DNA of 64,000 bases from Labilithrix luteola (GTDB taxonomy: Bacteria; Myxococcota_A; Polyangia; Polyangiales; Polyangiaceae), in the NCBI RefSeq assembly GCF_001263205.1, contig NZ_CP012333.1, forward strand, positions 124,001 through 188,000, written 5' to 3'. The notes below the pieces were generated by a model that worked only from the letters and a program-made list of their open reading frames with translations, searched no databases and was not told where the DNA came from. Numbering within the stretch: the first letter of the stretch is position 1; each line of letters begins with the position of its first letter. The position numbers were made by a program, and so were the translations under genes. Below are positions 39,217 to 48,324 of this stretch, piece by piece.

Positions 39217-41619
39217 TTACGAATCCTCATCCACGAGGAGCTGAGTCCTCGATCGAGGACTCGGGTCATCGGTCGCTGCCGAACGCACGGCCGGAGCAGG
39301 TGCTTGTCCTCCAGGCCCCTGCATGCCCTCCTGCTCCTCGGGATGACGCATGCGATGGGCCCTCGACATGAGGCGCTCCACGAACACGAAGAGCGACGGA
39401 ATGAAGAAGATGCCGAGCAGGGTCGCGGCGAGCATTCCGCAGATGACGACGGTTCCCATCGTCCGACGTCCACCGCCACCGGCGCCCGTCGCTCCCCAGA
39501 GCGGCACGCACCCGAAGATGAACGCGAACGATGTCATCAGGATCGGACGCAGGCGGAGGCGCGCACCTTCGATCGCGGCTTCCATGATGGGCTTGCCTGC
39601 TTCGAGCTGCGCTTTCGCGAACTCGACGATCAGGATGGCGTTCTTCGCCGTGATACCGATCAGCATGACCAGACCGATCTGCGCGTAGACGTTGCTGTCG
39701 TAATGACGCGAGAGGAGCCCCGCGAACGCGCCGAGGATCGCCACCGGCGCACTCAACAAGACGCTGAACGGTAGAGACCAGCTCTCGTAGAGCGCCGCGA
39801 GAATCAAGAAGACGAACACGAGCGAGAGCCCGAGCACCTTCACCGTACCGCCTGCCGCGAGCTTCTCCGAAAGCGCGTTCCACTCGTATCCCATTTCGGG
39901 CGGCAGAACTTTGGCAGCGACGTCTTCGAGCGCGGCCAGGGCCTGGCCCGAGCTATAGCCCCTCGCGGCTTGTCCGTTGATCTCCACGGCGCGGAACAGG
40001 TTGAAGCGCGTGGTGTACTCGGGCCCCGCGGTCTGGCGCACGCGCACGAACGAGGCCAGCGGAACCATCTCGCCCCTCAGATTGCGCACGTAGAACTTAC
40101 GGATGTCGTCGGGCTTTATGCGATCGACAGCTTCGCCCTGCACGAAGACCTTCCACTGTCGACCGAAGCGGCTGAAGTCATTGACGTACACGCCGCCGAG
40201 GAACGTCTGGAGCGCGACATAGACCTCGGTGATCGCAACACCTTCGGTCATGACCTTCTCCTTGTCGACGTCCGCGTAGAGCTGCGGAACGGCGGGCGTG
40301 AAGTTCGGTCGCAAGCCTTCGAGCTCGGGTCTCTTGGCGGCCTCGGCGAGAAACTTGGCAACGTTCTGCGCCAGGAACTCGACGGACTGACCGCTACGAT
40401 CCTGAAGCATCATGCTGAATCCGCCGGTGGCGCTGATACCCGGAATCGCGGGAGGGATGACGGCAAACACCCTCGCCTCGGGGATCTTCGCAAACTCGAC
40501 GTTGAGGTTACGGATGACGACGTCGGCCGACAGCGCTTTGCCGCGCTTCTTCCATGGCTCGAGGCTGATGAAGCCCGTGCCCGAATATGTCGCGGCGGTA
40601 CGTGTGAAGAAGCTGAAGCCGGCAACGCCCGTGAAGAAGGCGATACCCTTCTGCTTCGAGACGATGTCGTTCATCTGATCGTAGACGGCCTTCGTGCGCT
40701 GCATCGAGGCGCCGTCCGGCAACTGCACGCCGATGACCGCGTACCCCTGATCTTCGTCGGGCAAGAAGCCGGTGGCCGTCTTGCGGCTCAGGAGAAGCGA
40801 CAGCGCCGCGACGCCCGCGAGGAGCACCATCGGAATGGCGGTCTTCCGCATGAGGCGCCGATTGATCGACGCATAGCCGTCCGTGGCTTTGCCGAAGACC
40901 TGGTTGAAGCCTGCGAAGAACTTGCCCAGCGGCCCCCTGGCCTTCTTGCGAGGCCTGAGGAGCAGCGCGCTCAGAGCCGGGCTCAGCGTGAGCGCATTGA
41001 ACGCGGAGATGAGAACCGAGATCGCGATGGTAAGCGCGAACTGCTGGTAGAGGCGGCCGGTGATGCCACTCATGAAGGCAACGGGAATGAAGACGGCCGC
41101 GAGAATGAGGGCGATCGCGATGACCGGCCCTTGCACTTCGCTCATGGCCTTCAACGTTGCGTCGCGCGGAGCGAGGCCTTCTTCGATGTGGTGCTCGACC
41201 GCTTCCACGACGACAATCGCGTCGTCGACGACGAGGCCGATCGCGAGCACGAGCCCGAAGAGCGAGAGCGTGTTGTTCGAGAAGCCGAGCAGCGGGAACA
41301 CCGCGAAGGCACCGACGAGTGACACCGGAACCGTGAGGAGCGGAATCAGCTCGATGGTGAACAGCGTCTGGCCCGCTTTGACGAAGCTGCCATCGGGGTA
41401 GTCCTGGCTGCGCACGTAGCCGCGGACGCGCGCTCGCATCTCCGCATTCACGTAGCCGTCGAGCGCACCGACCGAGTCGACATACAGCGCCACGTCTTCG
41501 CGTGCGACGGGCACGGTGAGGACCGCCGGCGGCGCGGGCGGCGGTCCTTGGCGGTGGTCGGCACAGCTCGTCAGCGAAAGGAGCACGCCGAAGGCGAGTC
41601 GTGACGCGTTCCTCCGCAT
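39217..41619 (-). CDS. Chimera of RND adaptor N-terminus and C-terminal two thirds of an HAE1-type RND pump
   Basis: An 800-residue single frame. Residues 1-90 are the start of a periplasmic adaptor (MFP): lipoprotein signal with LTSC, then VLTVPVAREDVALYVDSVG, MRARVRGYVRSQDY and GQTLFTIE. From residue 91 the sequence jumps into an RND pump at the segment LIPLLTVPVSLVGAF, which follows the third membrane segment of AcrB-like proteins, and continues to the normal C-terminus. The proton-relay Asp pair (GLVVDDAIVVVE) and the later Lys (GITAKNAILIVEFA) remain, but the adaptor hairpin/barrel and the pump's first three membrane segments and first porter loop half are gone. The join is at 41349/41350. 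No outer-membrane factor gene follows. Probably non-functional as a pump. Confidence 0.85.
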   Translation of the reverse strand: MRRNASRLAFGVLLSLTSCADHRQGPPPAPPAVLTVPVAREDVALYVDSVGALDGYVNAEMRARVRGYVRSQDYPDGSFVKAGQTLFTIELIPLLTVPVSLVGAFAVFPLLGFSNNTLSLFGLVLAIGLVVDDAIVVVEAVEHHIEEGLAPRDATLKAMSEVQGPVIAIALILAAVFIPVAFMSGITGRLYQQFALTIAISVLISAFNALTLSPALSALLLRPRKKARGPLGKFFAGFNQVFGKATDGYASINRRLMRKTAIPMVLLAGVAALSLLLSRKTATGFLPDEDQGYAVIGVQLPDGASMQRTKAVYDQMNDIVSKQKGIAFFTGVAGFSFFTRTAATYSGTGFISLEPWKKRGKALSADVVIRNLNVEFAKIPEARVFAVIPPAIPGISATGGFSMMLQDRSGQSVEFLAQNVAKFLAEAAKRPELEGLRPNFTPAVPQLYADVDKEKVMTEGVAITEVYVALQTFLGGVYVNDFSRFGRQWKVFVQGEAVDRIKPDDIRKFYVRNLRGEMVPLASFVRVRQTAGPEYTTRFNLFRAVEINGQAARGYSSGQALAALEDVAAKVLPPEMGYEWNALSEKLAAGGTVKVLGLSLVFVFLILAALYESWSLPFSVLLSAPVAILGAFAGLLSRHYDSNVYAQIGLVMLIGITAKNAILIVEFAKAQLEAGKPIMEAAIEGARLRLRPILMTSFAFIFGCVPLWGATGAGGGGRRTMGTVVICGMLAATLLGIFFIPSLFVFVERLMSRAHRMRHPEEQEGMQGPGGQAPAPAVRSAATDDPSPRSRTQLLVDEDS

Positions 41620-41878
41620 GCCTCATGGCAAAAGCAAGAGTCGTTCGCCAACCGTGCGACGAGCAGGCTCGGCGACCAACCCATTCGGTGGGCGAACGGA
41701 CCTGTCCCGAGAGCCGCACGAGTCCGTGCTCGACGCTCTCTTGATTGCCCCACGTGATTGGCGCGCCGTCCTGCTCTTCGTGGGTGCGCACGGCATCGGT
41801 GCCGAGGCCGCAGAGCACGCGCTTCCGCATCCCCCGGCCATCTTGCCAAGGTGGCGCGCCATCGCAAGCGTTACGGCC

Positions 41879-41884
41879 TAGGAT
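41879..41884 (+). promoter_or_regulatory. Candidate -10 element for the MFS transporter
   Basis: TAGGAT lies 6 bp before the ATG at 41891, so a transcript from it would be leaderless. The 271-bp divergent gap shows no other clear element and no gene. Confidence 0.35.
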
Positions 41885-41890
41885 GCCTGC

Positions 41891-43429
41891 ATGAGCGTGG
41901 TCTCGCGCCGAGGGGAAGGAGCACTCGACGCCAAGCGTTCGCCGCGTGCGGCGCTCCTGGTCGCCATCCTCGGCTCCACGATGGCGTTCATGGACAGCAC
42001 CGTGGTCAACGTCGCGCTTCCGGTCATCCAACGCGACCTCTCGACGAGCGTGGCGACGATGCAGTGGGTCGTCGAAGCGTACGCGCTGTTCCTCGCTTCC
42101 CTCGTTCTCGTGGGCGGCGCGCTCGGTGATCGACTTGGACGGCGTCGCGTGTTTTCGGCCGGCGTCCTCCTGTTTTCGTTCGCCTCGGCGGCGTGTGGCC
42201 TCGCGCCTTCGGCGAGTGCGCTCGTCGTAGCGCGTGGTGTTCAGGGTGTCGGAGGTGCGTTGCTCGTCCCCGGCAGCCTCGCCCTCATCAGCGCGGCCTA
42301 CGACGAAGACTCCCGCGGCGCTGCCATCGGAACGTGGTCGTCGGCGAGCGCCATCACCTCCTCGATCGGTCCCGTGTTCGGCGGCTGGGTCGTCGGTCAT
42401 GCCTCGTGGCGATGGCTTTTCTTCTTCAACGTGCCGGTCGGCATCCTCGTCATCTTCCTCGCCCATCGCTCCGTCGAGGAGACGCGCGATGACAGCGCTC
42501 CCGAAACGATGGATTGGACCGGCGCGGCACTGACGACGCTCGGACTCGGCGCGATCGTCTACGCGCTGCTCGGGGGCTCCTCCCCTGCGTCACCGCGCAC
42601 GCTGGTGCTTCTCGGGACGGGCTGCGTGCTCCTCGTCGCATTCGTGCTCGTGGAGCGCAAGGCGGCCGCGCCCATGATGCCGCTCGCGCTCTTTCGGTCG
42701 CGCGCCTTCACCGGCGCGAACCTGCTGACCTTCCTGCTCTACGCGCCCCTCGGCGGCTTCCTCTTCTTCGTGCCGTTCAATCTGATCCAGGTCCAGCGGT
42801 ACACGCCGGGCCAGGCGGGAGCCGCCCTCCTCCCCGTCGTCGTTCCCATTTCGGTGATGAGCCGATGGGCCGGTGGGCTCGTGACTCGCCACGGCGCGCG
42901 ACTCCCTCTCGTCGTCGGCCCTCTCGTTGCGGCGTGCGGACTCGCGCTCCTCGCCCTTCCCGGTCGCGCCGGGTCGTACTGGACCACGTTCTTCCCGGCC
43001 ATCCTCGTCCTCGGCTTGGGCATGGGTTTGACGGTCGCGCCGCTCACCACGACGGTGATGACCTCGGTGGATTCGAGACACGCCGGCGTCGCTTCGGGCA
43101 TCAACAACGCCGTCGCGCGCACGGCAGGTCTGCTCGCCGTCGCAGCGCTCGGCGCGGTCATGGTCGTGCGATTCCAAGGCGCGCTAGACCACGCACTCTC
43201 GAATATGGCGCTCGGGCCGGACGTCCTCGATGTCGTCCAGCACCAGCGCGCGAAGCTCACGGGCGCGAACTTCGACGCACTCGATGATCGCCAACTCGCG
43301 CAGACGCTCGAAGGAACCTTCGCCGATGCCTTCGACTCCGCCTTTCGAACCCTCGCCCTCGTCAGTGCGGCCCTCGCCGCGGCGAGCGGTCTCGTGGCAA
43401 CCTGTTTCTTCGCGCCGTCACGCCCATGA
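41891..43429 (+). CDS. DHA2-family (EmrB/QacA) MFS drug transporter
   Basis: A 512-residue inner-membrane protein with about 14 hydrophobic segments. Family motifs: LDSTVVNVALP-like FMDSTVVNVALPVIQRDL in segment 1, GGALGDRLGRRRVF as motif A, ARGVQGVGGALLVPGSLALI as motif B/C region and SSIGPVFGGWVV as the antiporter motif C. Such proteins export drugs or metabolites by proton antiport. The hydrophilic loop between segments 13 and 14 is long (about residues 430-485). It is divergent from the RND chimera and overlaps the CheR gene by 4 bp. Confidence 0.9.
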   Translation: MSVVSRRGEGALDAKRSPRAALLVAILGSTMAFMDSTVVNVALPVIQRDLSTSVATMQWVVEAYALFLASLVLVGGALGDRLGRRRVFSAGVLLFSFASAACGLAPSASALVVARGVQGVGGALLVPGSLALISAAYDEDSRGAAIGTWSSASAITSSIGPVFGGWVVGHASWRWLFFFNVPVGILVIFLAHRSVEETRDDSAPETMDWTGAALTTLGLGAIVYALLGGSSPASPRTLVLLGTGCVLLVAFVLVERKAAAPMMPLALFRSRAFTGANLLTFLLYAPLGGFLFFVPFNLIQVQRYTPGQAGAALLPVVVPISVMSRWAGGLVTRHGARLPLVVGPLVAACGLALLALPGRAGSYWTTFFPAILVLGLGMGLTVAPLTTTVMTSVDSRHAGVASGINNAVARTAGLLAVAALGAVMVVRFQGALDHALSNMALGPDVLDVVQHQRAKLTGANFDALDDRQLAQTLEGTFADAFDSAFRTLALVSAALAAASGLVATCFFAPSRP

Positions 43430-44274
43430 ACGAAGGCTCGTTCGTCGACTTTCTGAGGGAGGTTCTGCCGAGGTTCGGCCTCGACCTCGCCGGCTTCCGC
43501 AATGTGCGGAGCACGGTCAAAAAGCGCCTCCGCAAGCGCTTGGCAGAACTTCGGCTCGCCGATCTCGATGCTTATCGTGCCTACCTGACGGCGCATGCCG
43601 AGGAGTGGGCGGTGCTCGATGGGATGTGCCGCATTCCCATCTCACGCCTGTATCGCGACGCGTTCGTCTACGACGTCGTCGCCCACGAGCTCTTGCCCGA
43701 ACGAGCGCGCGAGGCCAAGGCCGCGAGCAGGAATGCGCTTCGTGTCTGGAGCGCGGGCTGCGCGTCGGGGGAAGAGCCGTACACGATCTCCGCCATCTGG
43801 CGCTTCGAGGTGGAGAAGGCGTTTCCGGACTTGGCGCTCGAGATCGTCGCCACCGACGTCGACGTCGAGATGTGCGCACGCGCGCGGCGCGCAACGTACG
43901 ACACGACGAGCCTGCGTGAGGTCCCCGCGGCATGGCGTGATCGCGCCTTCGTTCCCGACGGAGACGACTGGCGCGCGATTCACGAAATCCGAGAGCGCGT
44001 GAACGTCGTCCGCGAAGATCTCCGAACGTCGTATCGGCCTGGCCCGTTCGATCTGATCTTCTGCCGAAACGTCGCCTTCACGTACTTCGACGAGCCCGTG
44101 CGACGCCACGTGACCGAACGTTTCGCCGAACGCCTTCACCCCGGGGGCTACCTCGTGGTCGGCAAAGGCGAGGTGATTCCCGAAACGACGACCGCCTTCA
44201 CCTCGGTCGCGCCCTGCATCTACCGCCGCTCCCCGAACGGCGGCGAACAAAATGACGAAAGCGGCAGAGCGTGA
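43426..44274 (+). CDS. CheR-type protein-glutamate methyltransferase
   Basis: A 282-residue SAM methyltransferase. The short N-terminal helical domain ends in FVYDVVAHELLPE; the SAM motif is VWSAGCASGEEPYTISA, then IVATDVDVEMC and FDLIFCRNVAFTYFDE. This is the CheR fold. The N-domain is shorter and lacks the usual RXXTxFFRD (here CRIPISRLYRDAF), so the target may not be a chemoreceptor. No chemotaxis genes are nearby. It overlaps the transporter stop (ATGA), which couples the two genes. The target is unknown. Confidence 0.83.
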   Translation: MNEGSFVDFLREVLPRFGLDLAGFRNVRSTVKKRLRKRLAELRLADLDAYRAYLTAHAEEWAVLDGMCRIPISRLYRDAFVYDVVAHELLPERAREAKAASRNALRVWSAGCASGEEPYTISAIWRFEVEKAFPDLALEIVATDVDVEMCARARRATYDTTSLREVPAAWRDRAFVPDGDDWRAIHEIRERVNVVREDLRTSYRPGPFDLIFCRNVAFTYFDEPVRRHVTERFAERLHPGGYLVVGKGEVIPETTTAFTSVAPCIYRRSPNGGEQNDESGRA

Positions 44275-44287
44275 TGCCCTGCCGCTT
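44259..44287. terminator. Hairpin between the CheR and rplQ stops
   Basis: AAGCGGCAG at 44259-44267 pairs with CTGCCGCTT at 44279-44287. On the minus strand the stem is followed by TTTCGTCATTTTG, so it is a reasonable terminator for rplQ. The left arm overlaps the last codons of the CheR gene. Confidence 0.65.
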
Positions 44288-44307
44288 CCGCTACGTCACG
44301 AGACAGA

Positions 44308-44781
44308 TCAGGCCGAAGCTTCGGCCTTCTTGCTCTCGCCGACGAACTCGATGATCACGATCGGGGCGTTGTCGCCGCGGCGCGGTCCGAGCTTCACGAT
44401 GCGGGTGTAGCCACCCGGGCGCGAGGCGAAGCGCTTGCCGAGATCGACGAGAACCTTCTCGACGAGGTCGACCTTCTTGAGCTCGCCACCCTTCTCGACG
44501 CGCGTGCCCCAGCGGGGGAGGTACGCCGAGAGGAGGCGCTTGGTCGCGAGGCGGCGAGCCTTGTCCGCGTCCGAGAGCTTCTCTTGCGGGGTGTACGCCA
44601 CTTCGCCAAGACGGCGAGCCTTGGTGATGAGGCGCTCAGCAACGCTGCGGAGCTCCTTCGCCTTGGCGTCGGTGGTCTCGATCTTCTCGTTCAGAACCAG
44701 GTTCGCGGCCAGGTTCCTGAACATCGCCTTGCGGCTGCTGGTGTTACGGTCGAACTTACGACCGGCATTCTGATGTCGCAT
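44308..44781 (-). CDS. rplQ: 50S ribosomal protein bL17
   Basis: A 157-residue bL17 that binds 23S rRNA at the base of the large subunit. The N-terminus MRHQNAGRKFDRNTSSRKAM is the family signature, followed by NLVLNEKIETTDAKAKELRS and a GDNAPIVIIEFVG end. It is somewhat longer than the E. coli protein (127), with extra residues in the middle. Last gene of the alpha-type segment, 35 bp after rpoA. Confidence 0.97.
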   Translation of the reverse strand: MRHQNAGRKFDRNTSSRKAMFRNLAANLVLNEKIETTDAKAKELRSVAERLITKARRLGEVAYTPQEKLSDADKARRLATKRLLSAYLPRWGTRVEKGGELKKVDLVEKVLVDLGKRFASRPGGYTRIVKLGPRRGDNAPIVIIEFVGESKKAEASA

Positions 44782-44816
44782 GACTTCTTGTCCTCAGCGC
44801 TCTGAGCGATCCTGAA

Positions 44817-45839
44817 TTAGTTCTGAGCCTGCTGGGCCTTCCAGCGCTCGAGCATCTGGGGCCAGTTGTCGATCTTCATGCCGAGGGCGAGCCCCATGTT
44901 CGCAAGGATTTCCTTGATCTCCTTGAGGCTCTTGCGGCCGAAGTTCTTCGTCTTGAGCATGTCCTGCTCAGTGCGCTGAACGAGCTCGCCGATGAGCGTG
45001 ATGTTGGCGTTCTGGAGGCAGTTCGCCGAACGAACGCTGAGCTCCAGCTCATCCACGCTGCGGAAGAGGTTCTCGTTGAGCGGCTCTTCCTCCGAGGTGC
45101 CCTGGACGTACGACGTCTCTTCGGTCTCCTCGAAGTTGATGAAGATGGTGAGCTGCTCCTTGAGGATCTTGGCCGCGTAGGCGACGGCATCCTGGGGACG
45201 CACGCTGCCGTTGCTCCAGACCTCGAGGGTCAGCTTGTCGTAGTCCGTGACCTGCCCGACGCGGGCGTTGGTCACGGTGTAGTTGACCTTGCGGACGGGC
45301 GAGAAGAGCGCGTCGATCGGGATCGTTCCGATCGCCATCGTCGGCGTCTTGTTCTTCTCGGCGGGGACGTAGCCGCGGCCCACGTTCACCGTGAGCTCCA
45401 TCGACAACGGGCCCTTCTTGTCGAGCGTCGCGATGAGGTGATCCGGGTTCAGAACCTGGAGACCGTCGACGAGCTGAATGTCCTTCGCATAGACGGGGCC
45501 AGGGCCCTCCTTGTCGATGCGGACCGTGTAGGTCTTCGCGGTCGCCGCCTTGAGGACGACTTCCTTGAGGTTGAGGATGATGTCGGTCACGTCCTCGACG
45601 ACGTCGCTGATCGTCGTGAACTCGTGAAGCGCGCCGTCGATACGGATGGCCGTGATGGCCGCGCCCTGGAGCGACGAGAGAAGAACGCGACGGAGCGAGT
45701 TGCCGAGCGTGATGCCGTAGCCGCGCTCGAGGGGCTCGCACGAGAAGCGACCGTAGAACTCGGTCAGCGTCTCCTGCTCGATCTGAATCCCGCGGGGACG
45801 AATGAGGTCGCGCCAGTTACGCGTGGTGATGTTGCTCAT
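44817..45839 (-). CDS. rpoA: RNA polymerase alpha subunit
   Basis: A 340-residue subunit. The N-terminal dimerisation domain is intact (FSCEPLERGYGITLGNSLRRVLLSS). The C-terminal domain (about 255-340) has VRSANCLQNANI with the promoter-UP-element Arg, and an NFGRKSLKEIKEIL helix. Length and order are normal. It lies between rpsD and rplQ as in other bacteria, but this segment is cut off from rpsK by a 7-kb insertion, so the subunit's synthesis depends on a promoter upstream of rpsD. Confidence 0.98.
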   Translation of the reverse strand: MSNITTRNWRDLIRPRGIQIEQETLTEFYGRFSCEPLERGYGITLGNSLRRVLLSSLQGAAITAIRIDGALHEFTTISDVVEDVTDIILNLKEVVLKAATAKTYTVRIDKEGPGPVYAKDIQLVDGLQVLNPDHLIATLDKKGPLSMELTVNVGRGYVPAEKNKTPTMAIGTIPIDALFSPVRKVNYTVTNARVGQVTDYDKLTLEVWSNGSVRPQDAVAYAAKILKEQLTIFINFEETEETSYVQGTSEEEPLNENLFRSVDELELSVRSANCLQNANITLIGELVQRTEQDMLKTKNFGRKSLKEIKEILANMGLALGMKIDNWPQMLERWKAQQAQN

Positions 45840-45959
45840 GCGTTGTGCTCCTTGTTCTTCTCTCGTTCACGCGGCAATCCCGTTGCGCCTTCGAACCCGC
45901 TCTCCGGTCGCAACCGTTGCCTGCCCGTGTTGAAACTCCAGTAACCGAAAAATCAGAAA

Positions 45960-46589
45960 TCAGCGCGAGTAATACTCGACGACGAGCTGCTCGCGAACCG
46001 GCGGCTCGTTGAGCTCTTCGCGGACCGGGAGGCCCTTGAAGACGCCCGAGAAGTTGTTCTTGTCGAGCTCGAGCCACGAAAGCTGAGCGCGACGCTCGAC
46101 CTGCGCGAGCGAGGCGGCGATGTACTTGATGCCGCGGCTCTTCTCGCGAACCTCGACCTTGTCGCCGGCGCTGAGGATGTACGACGGGATGTCGACGCGC
46201 TTGCCGTTGACGAGGATGTGCTGGTGCTTGACGAGCTGGCGCGCTTCGTTGCGCGACGACGCAAAGCCGAGACGGTGGACGACGTTGTCCAAACGGCTCT
46301 CGACGAGGCCGAGCATCTGCTCGCCCGTACGGCCCTTACGGCGGGTCGCGTCGAAGTAGTACTGCTGGAACTGGCGCTCGAGAACGCCGTAGATGCGGCG
46401 GACCTTCTGCTTCTCGCGGAGACGCACGGCGTACTCCGTAAGCTTGATCCGGCCCTGGCCGTGCTGGCCGGGCGGGTACGGGCGGCGGCTGACCGAGCAC
46501 TTGTCGGTGTAGCAGCGTTCACCTTTGAGGAAGAGCTTCATGCCTTCGCGACGGCAGAGCTTGCAGACGGGTCCAATGTAACGGGCCAT
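45960..46589 (-). CDS. rpsD: 30S ribosomal protein uS4
   Basis: A 209-residue uS4, a primary 16S rRNA binder. It keeps four zinc-ligand cysteines near the N-terminus (CKLCRREG and, after a spacer, CYTDKC), the C+ form. The S4 RNA-binding domain (RLDNVVHRLGFASSRNEARQ, then HILVNGKRVDIPSYIL) is complete. It is now the first gene of the detached rpsD-rpoA-rplQ unit. uS4 regulates the alpha operon in enterics; with the operon split, such feedback would have to act on a new leader. Confidence 0.97.
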   Translation of the reverse strand: MARYIGPVCKLCRREGMKLFLKGERCYTDKCSVSRRPYPPGQHGQGRIKLTEYAVRLREKQKVRRIYGVLERQFQQYYFDATRRKGRTGEQMLGLVESRLDNVVHRLGFASSRNEARQLVKHQHILVNGKRVDIPSYILSAGDKVEVREKSRGIKYIAASLAQVERRAQLSWLELDKNNFSGVFKGLPVREELNEPPVREQLVVEYYSR

Positions 46590-47028
46590 TTCTTCCTTCT
46601 TTTTCCGGGCCCCTCTGCTTCCAGAGAAGCCTCGTAAAGAACCGGTTTACGCTTCGAGTTGCTGCTCCACCTTCGAGAGAAGGTGAAGAAGACAGAGCCC
46701 TGAAGCTTCAATCCCGGCTTGCCCTCTAAAAAACCCCGAAAAATTCGGTGGTCAGGGCGGGGGAAGCGGGGTTTTAGTCGAAGAAGGGAAAAACGCAAGA
46801 GACGAGAAGGGCTGGACCTCGTCCGGTGCGTGCGGTTGGGCCTTCGCGGCGTTCGCCACCTCGTCACGAGCCTGCCCCCCCTCCTCATAGAGGCGGGGTG
46901 GGTACCCGGGGCCGAAGGCGTGGTCAATCCGAGCAGGTACGACCGATTCCCTATGGTCCTGCTGGCTTGGCTTGGCCTGGGCTGGCTGAGCCAAGTACGC
47001 TCGTTGGGGCTTACGGAGGCTTTTGCAA
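46590..47028. promoter_or_regulatory. Divergent intergenic region before rpsD and the VWA lipoprotein gene
   Basis: No gene is seen in these 439 bp. It must hold the promoters for rpsD (-) and the VWA gene (+). Small perfect hairpins are visible: CGTAAA/TTTACG (46633-46651), CACCTTC-GAGA-GAAGGTG (46668-46685) and AAAACCCCG/CGGGGTTTT (46730-46775). The first two are in the rpsD leader as read on the minus strand and could be a regulatory structure. The third lies further upstream and could block read-through. I cannot place the -35/-10 boxes with confidence. Confidence 0.45.
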
Positions 47029-48201
47029 ATGCGCGCGTGGCTCCTCGGACTTCTGACGGCGATTGGTTCGGTTGGGATGGCTTGCAGCTCGTCTAGCGAC
47101 GGCAGCATTTTCCCGGATGGCGGAACGGGCAACGGCTCGCATCCGGGAACGTCGGACACGTTTGGCGGGTCGGTCACCGACGACGGTGGCGAAGGAAGCA
47201 GTGGCGGTAGCAGCGGCAACAACGGCGACGCAGCAGCATGCGCGGTCGCGAGCGCCGCGGCTCAGCTCACGCCCGTCAACATGGTCGTCATGTTCGACGA
47301 GTCGGGCAGCATGGGCGACACCACGGAGAACCCGGCCTACAAGCCCGAGCTTCGTTGGATCCCGGTCGGCGACGCCATGAAGGCGTTCTTCAAGGATCCC
47401 GAGTCGGCGGGCATGAGCGCGTCGATCACGTTCTTCCCGATGGCGCCGACGGTCAACCGGCCCGAGGCCCCGTGGAAGGCGTGCGCCACGACCGACTACA
47501 ACACGGCCGAAGTCGCGCTCAGCGCGCTTCCGAACGCCGCGCTCGCCGACGCCATCACGGCCCACGCGCCGAAGGGCGACACGCCGACGAGGGTCGCTGT
47601 CGCCGGAGCCATCCAGCAGGCGCAGGCGATCGCCGCCGCCAAACCGACCGAGAAGACGGTCATCGTCCTCGTGACGGACGGCGAGCCCTACGGCTGCGGC
47701 GCCACCACGACCCAGCAGACGAAGAACGAGCTCCAGTCCGTCGTGAGCGAGGTCTCGGCCGTTGCGGCGACGATTCCGACCTACGTGATTGGCGTCGGAC
47801 CGAGCGTCGCGGCGCTCGACGCCGTCGCCACGGGGGGTGGCACCACCGCCTTCCACGTCGACGTGGGCAACCCCGCCAAGACGTCTTCGGATCTCTCGGC
47901 CGCGCTCACGGCGATCCGCGGGAACCTCACGCGCTGCGATTTCGACATCCCCGCCCCGAGCGACGGGCGCGCCATCGACTTCAACAAGGTCAACGTCGAG
48001 TTCACGCCGTCCGGCCAGGCCACGAAAACCTTGCCCTACAGCGCCGATTGCTCGGACGCGACCGGTTGGCACTTCGACAACGCGGCGGCCCCCAAGAAGG
48101 TGCTCCTCTGCGATTCCGCCTGTGGCACCGTTCGCGCGGACACCGGCGGCCAGATCAACGTCTCGTTCCGCTGCGAAGACCGCCCCGACGTCATCAAGTG
48201 A
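47029..48201 (+). CDS. VWA-domain lipoprotein
   Basis: A 390-residue lipoprotein. The ATG at 47029 lies 9 nt after GGAGG. The signal ends in a GMAC lipobox and is followed by a Ser/Gly/Asp linker to about residue 70. The von Willebrand A domain has a MIDAS FDESGSMGD (D-x-S-x-S), then VLVTDGEPYGCG and YVIGVGPSVAALDAVA. Cys residues in the last 100 positions suggest disulfides. VWA lipoproteins of this kind are common in myxobacterial surfaces and bind protein or metal partners. It is the first of five accessory genes between rpsD and rpsK. Function unknown. Confidence 0.85.
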   Translation: MRAWLLGLLTAIGSVGMACSSSSDGSIFPDGGTGNGSHPGTSDTFGGSVTDDGGEGSSGGSSGNNGDAAACAVASAAAQLTPVNMVVMFDESGSMGDTTENPAYKPELRWIPVGDAMKAFFKDPESAGMSASITFFPMAPTVNRPEAPWKACATTDYNTAEVALSALPNAALADAITAHAPKGDTPTRVAVAGAIQQAQAIAAAKPTEKTVIVLVTDGEPYGCGATTTQQTKNELQSVVSEVSAVAATIPTYVIGVGPSVAALDAVATGGGTTAFHVDVGNPAKTSSDLSAALTAIRGNLTRCDFDIPAPSDGRAIDFNKVNVEFTPSGQATKTLPYSADCSDATGWHFDNAAAPKKVLLCDSACGTVRADTGGQINVSFRCEDRPDVIK

Positions 48202-48257
48202 TGTCGTGAGCGCGCCGTGAGCGCGCTGCGCGGACAAAAAGACAAGCACGCGAGCCT

Positions 48258-48290
48258 GGGCCGCCGGATTGGATTCTCGGCGGCCCTTCT
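48258..48290 (+). terminator. Intrinsic terminator after the VWA gene
   Basis: GGGCCGCCG at 48258-48266 pairs with CGGCGGCCC at 48278-48286, with an 11-base loop, and is followed by TTCTCTTTG. It lies 57 bp after the VWA stop. Confidence 0.65.
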
Positions 48291-48324
48291 CTTTGTCGGC
48301 ATCGCCACGACGACGGCGGCAAGG

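Noticed and set aside
40508..42466. 652-codon minus-strand frame spanning the RND gene and the MFS start
   Set aside because: It is another frame of the RND gene followed by antisense of the MFS gene, is Arg-rich and carries no recognisable domain.
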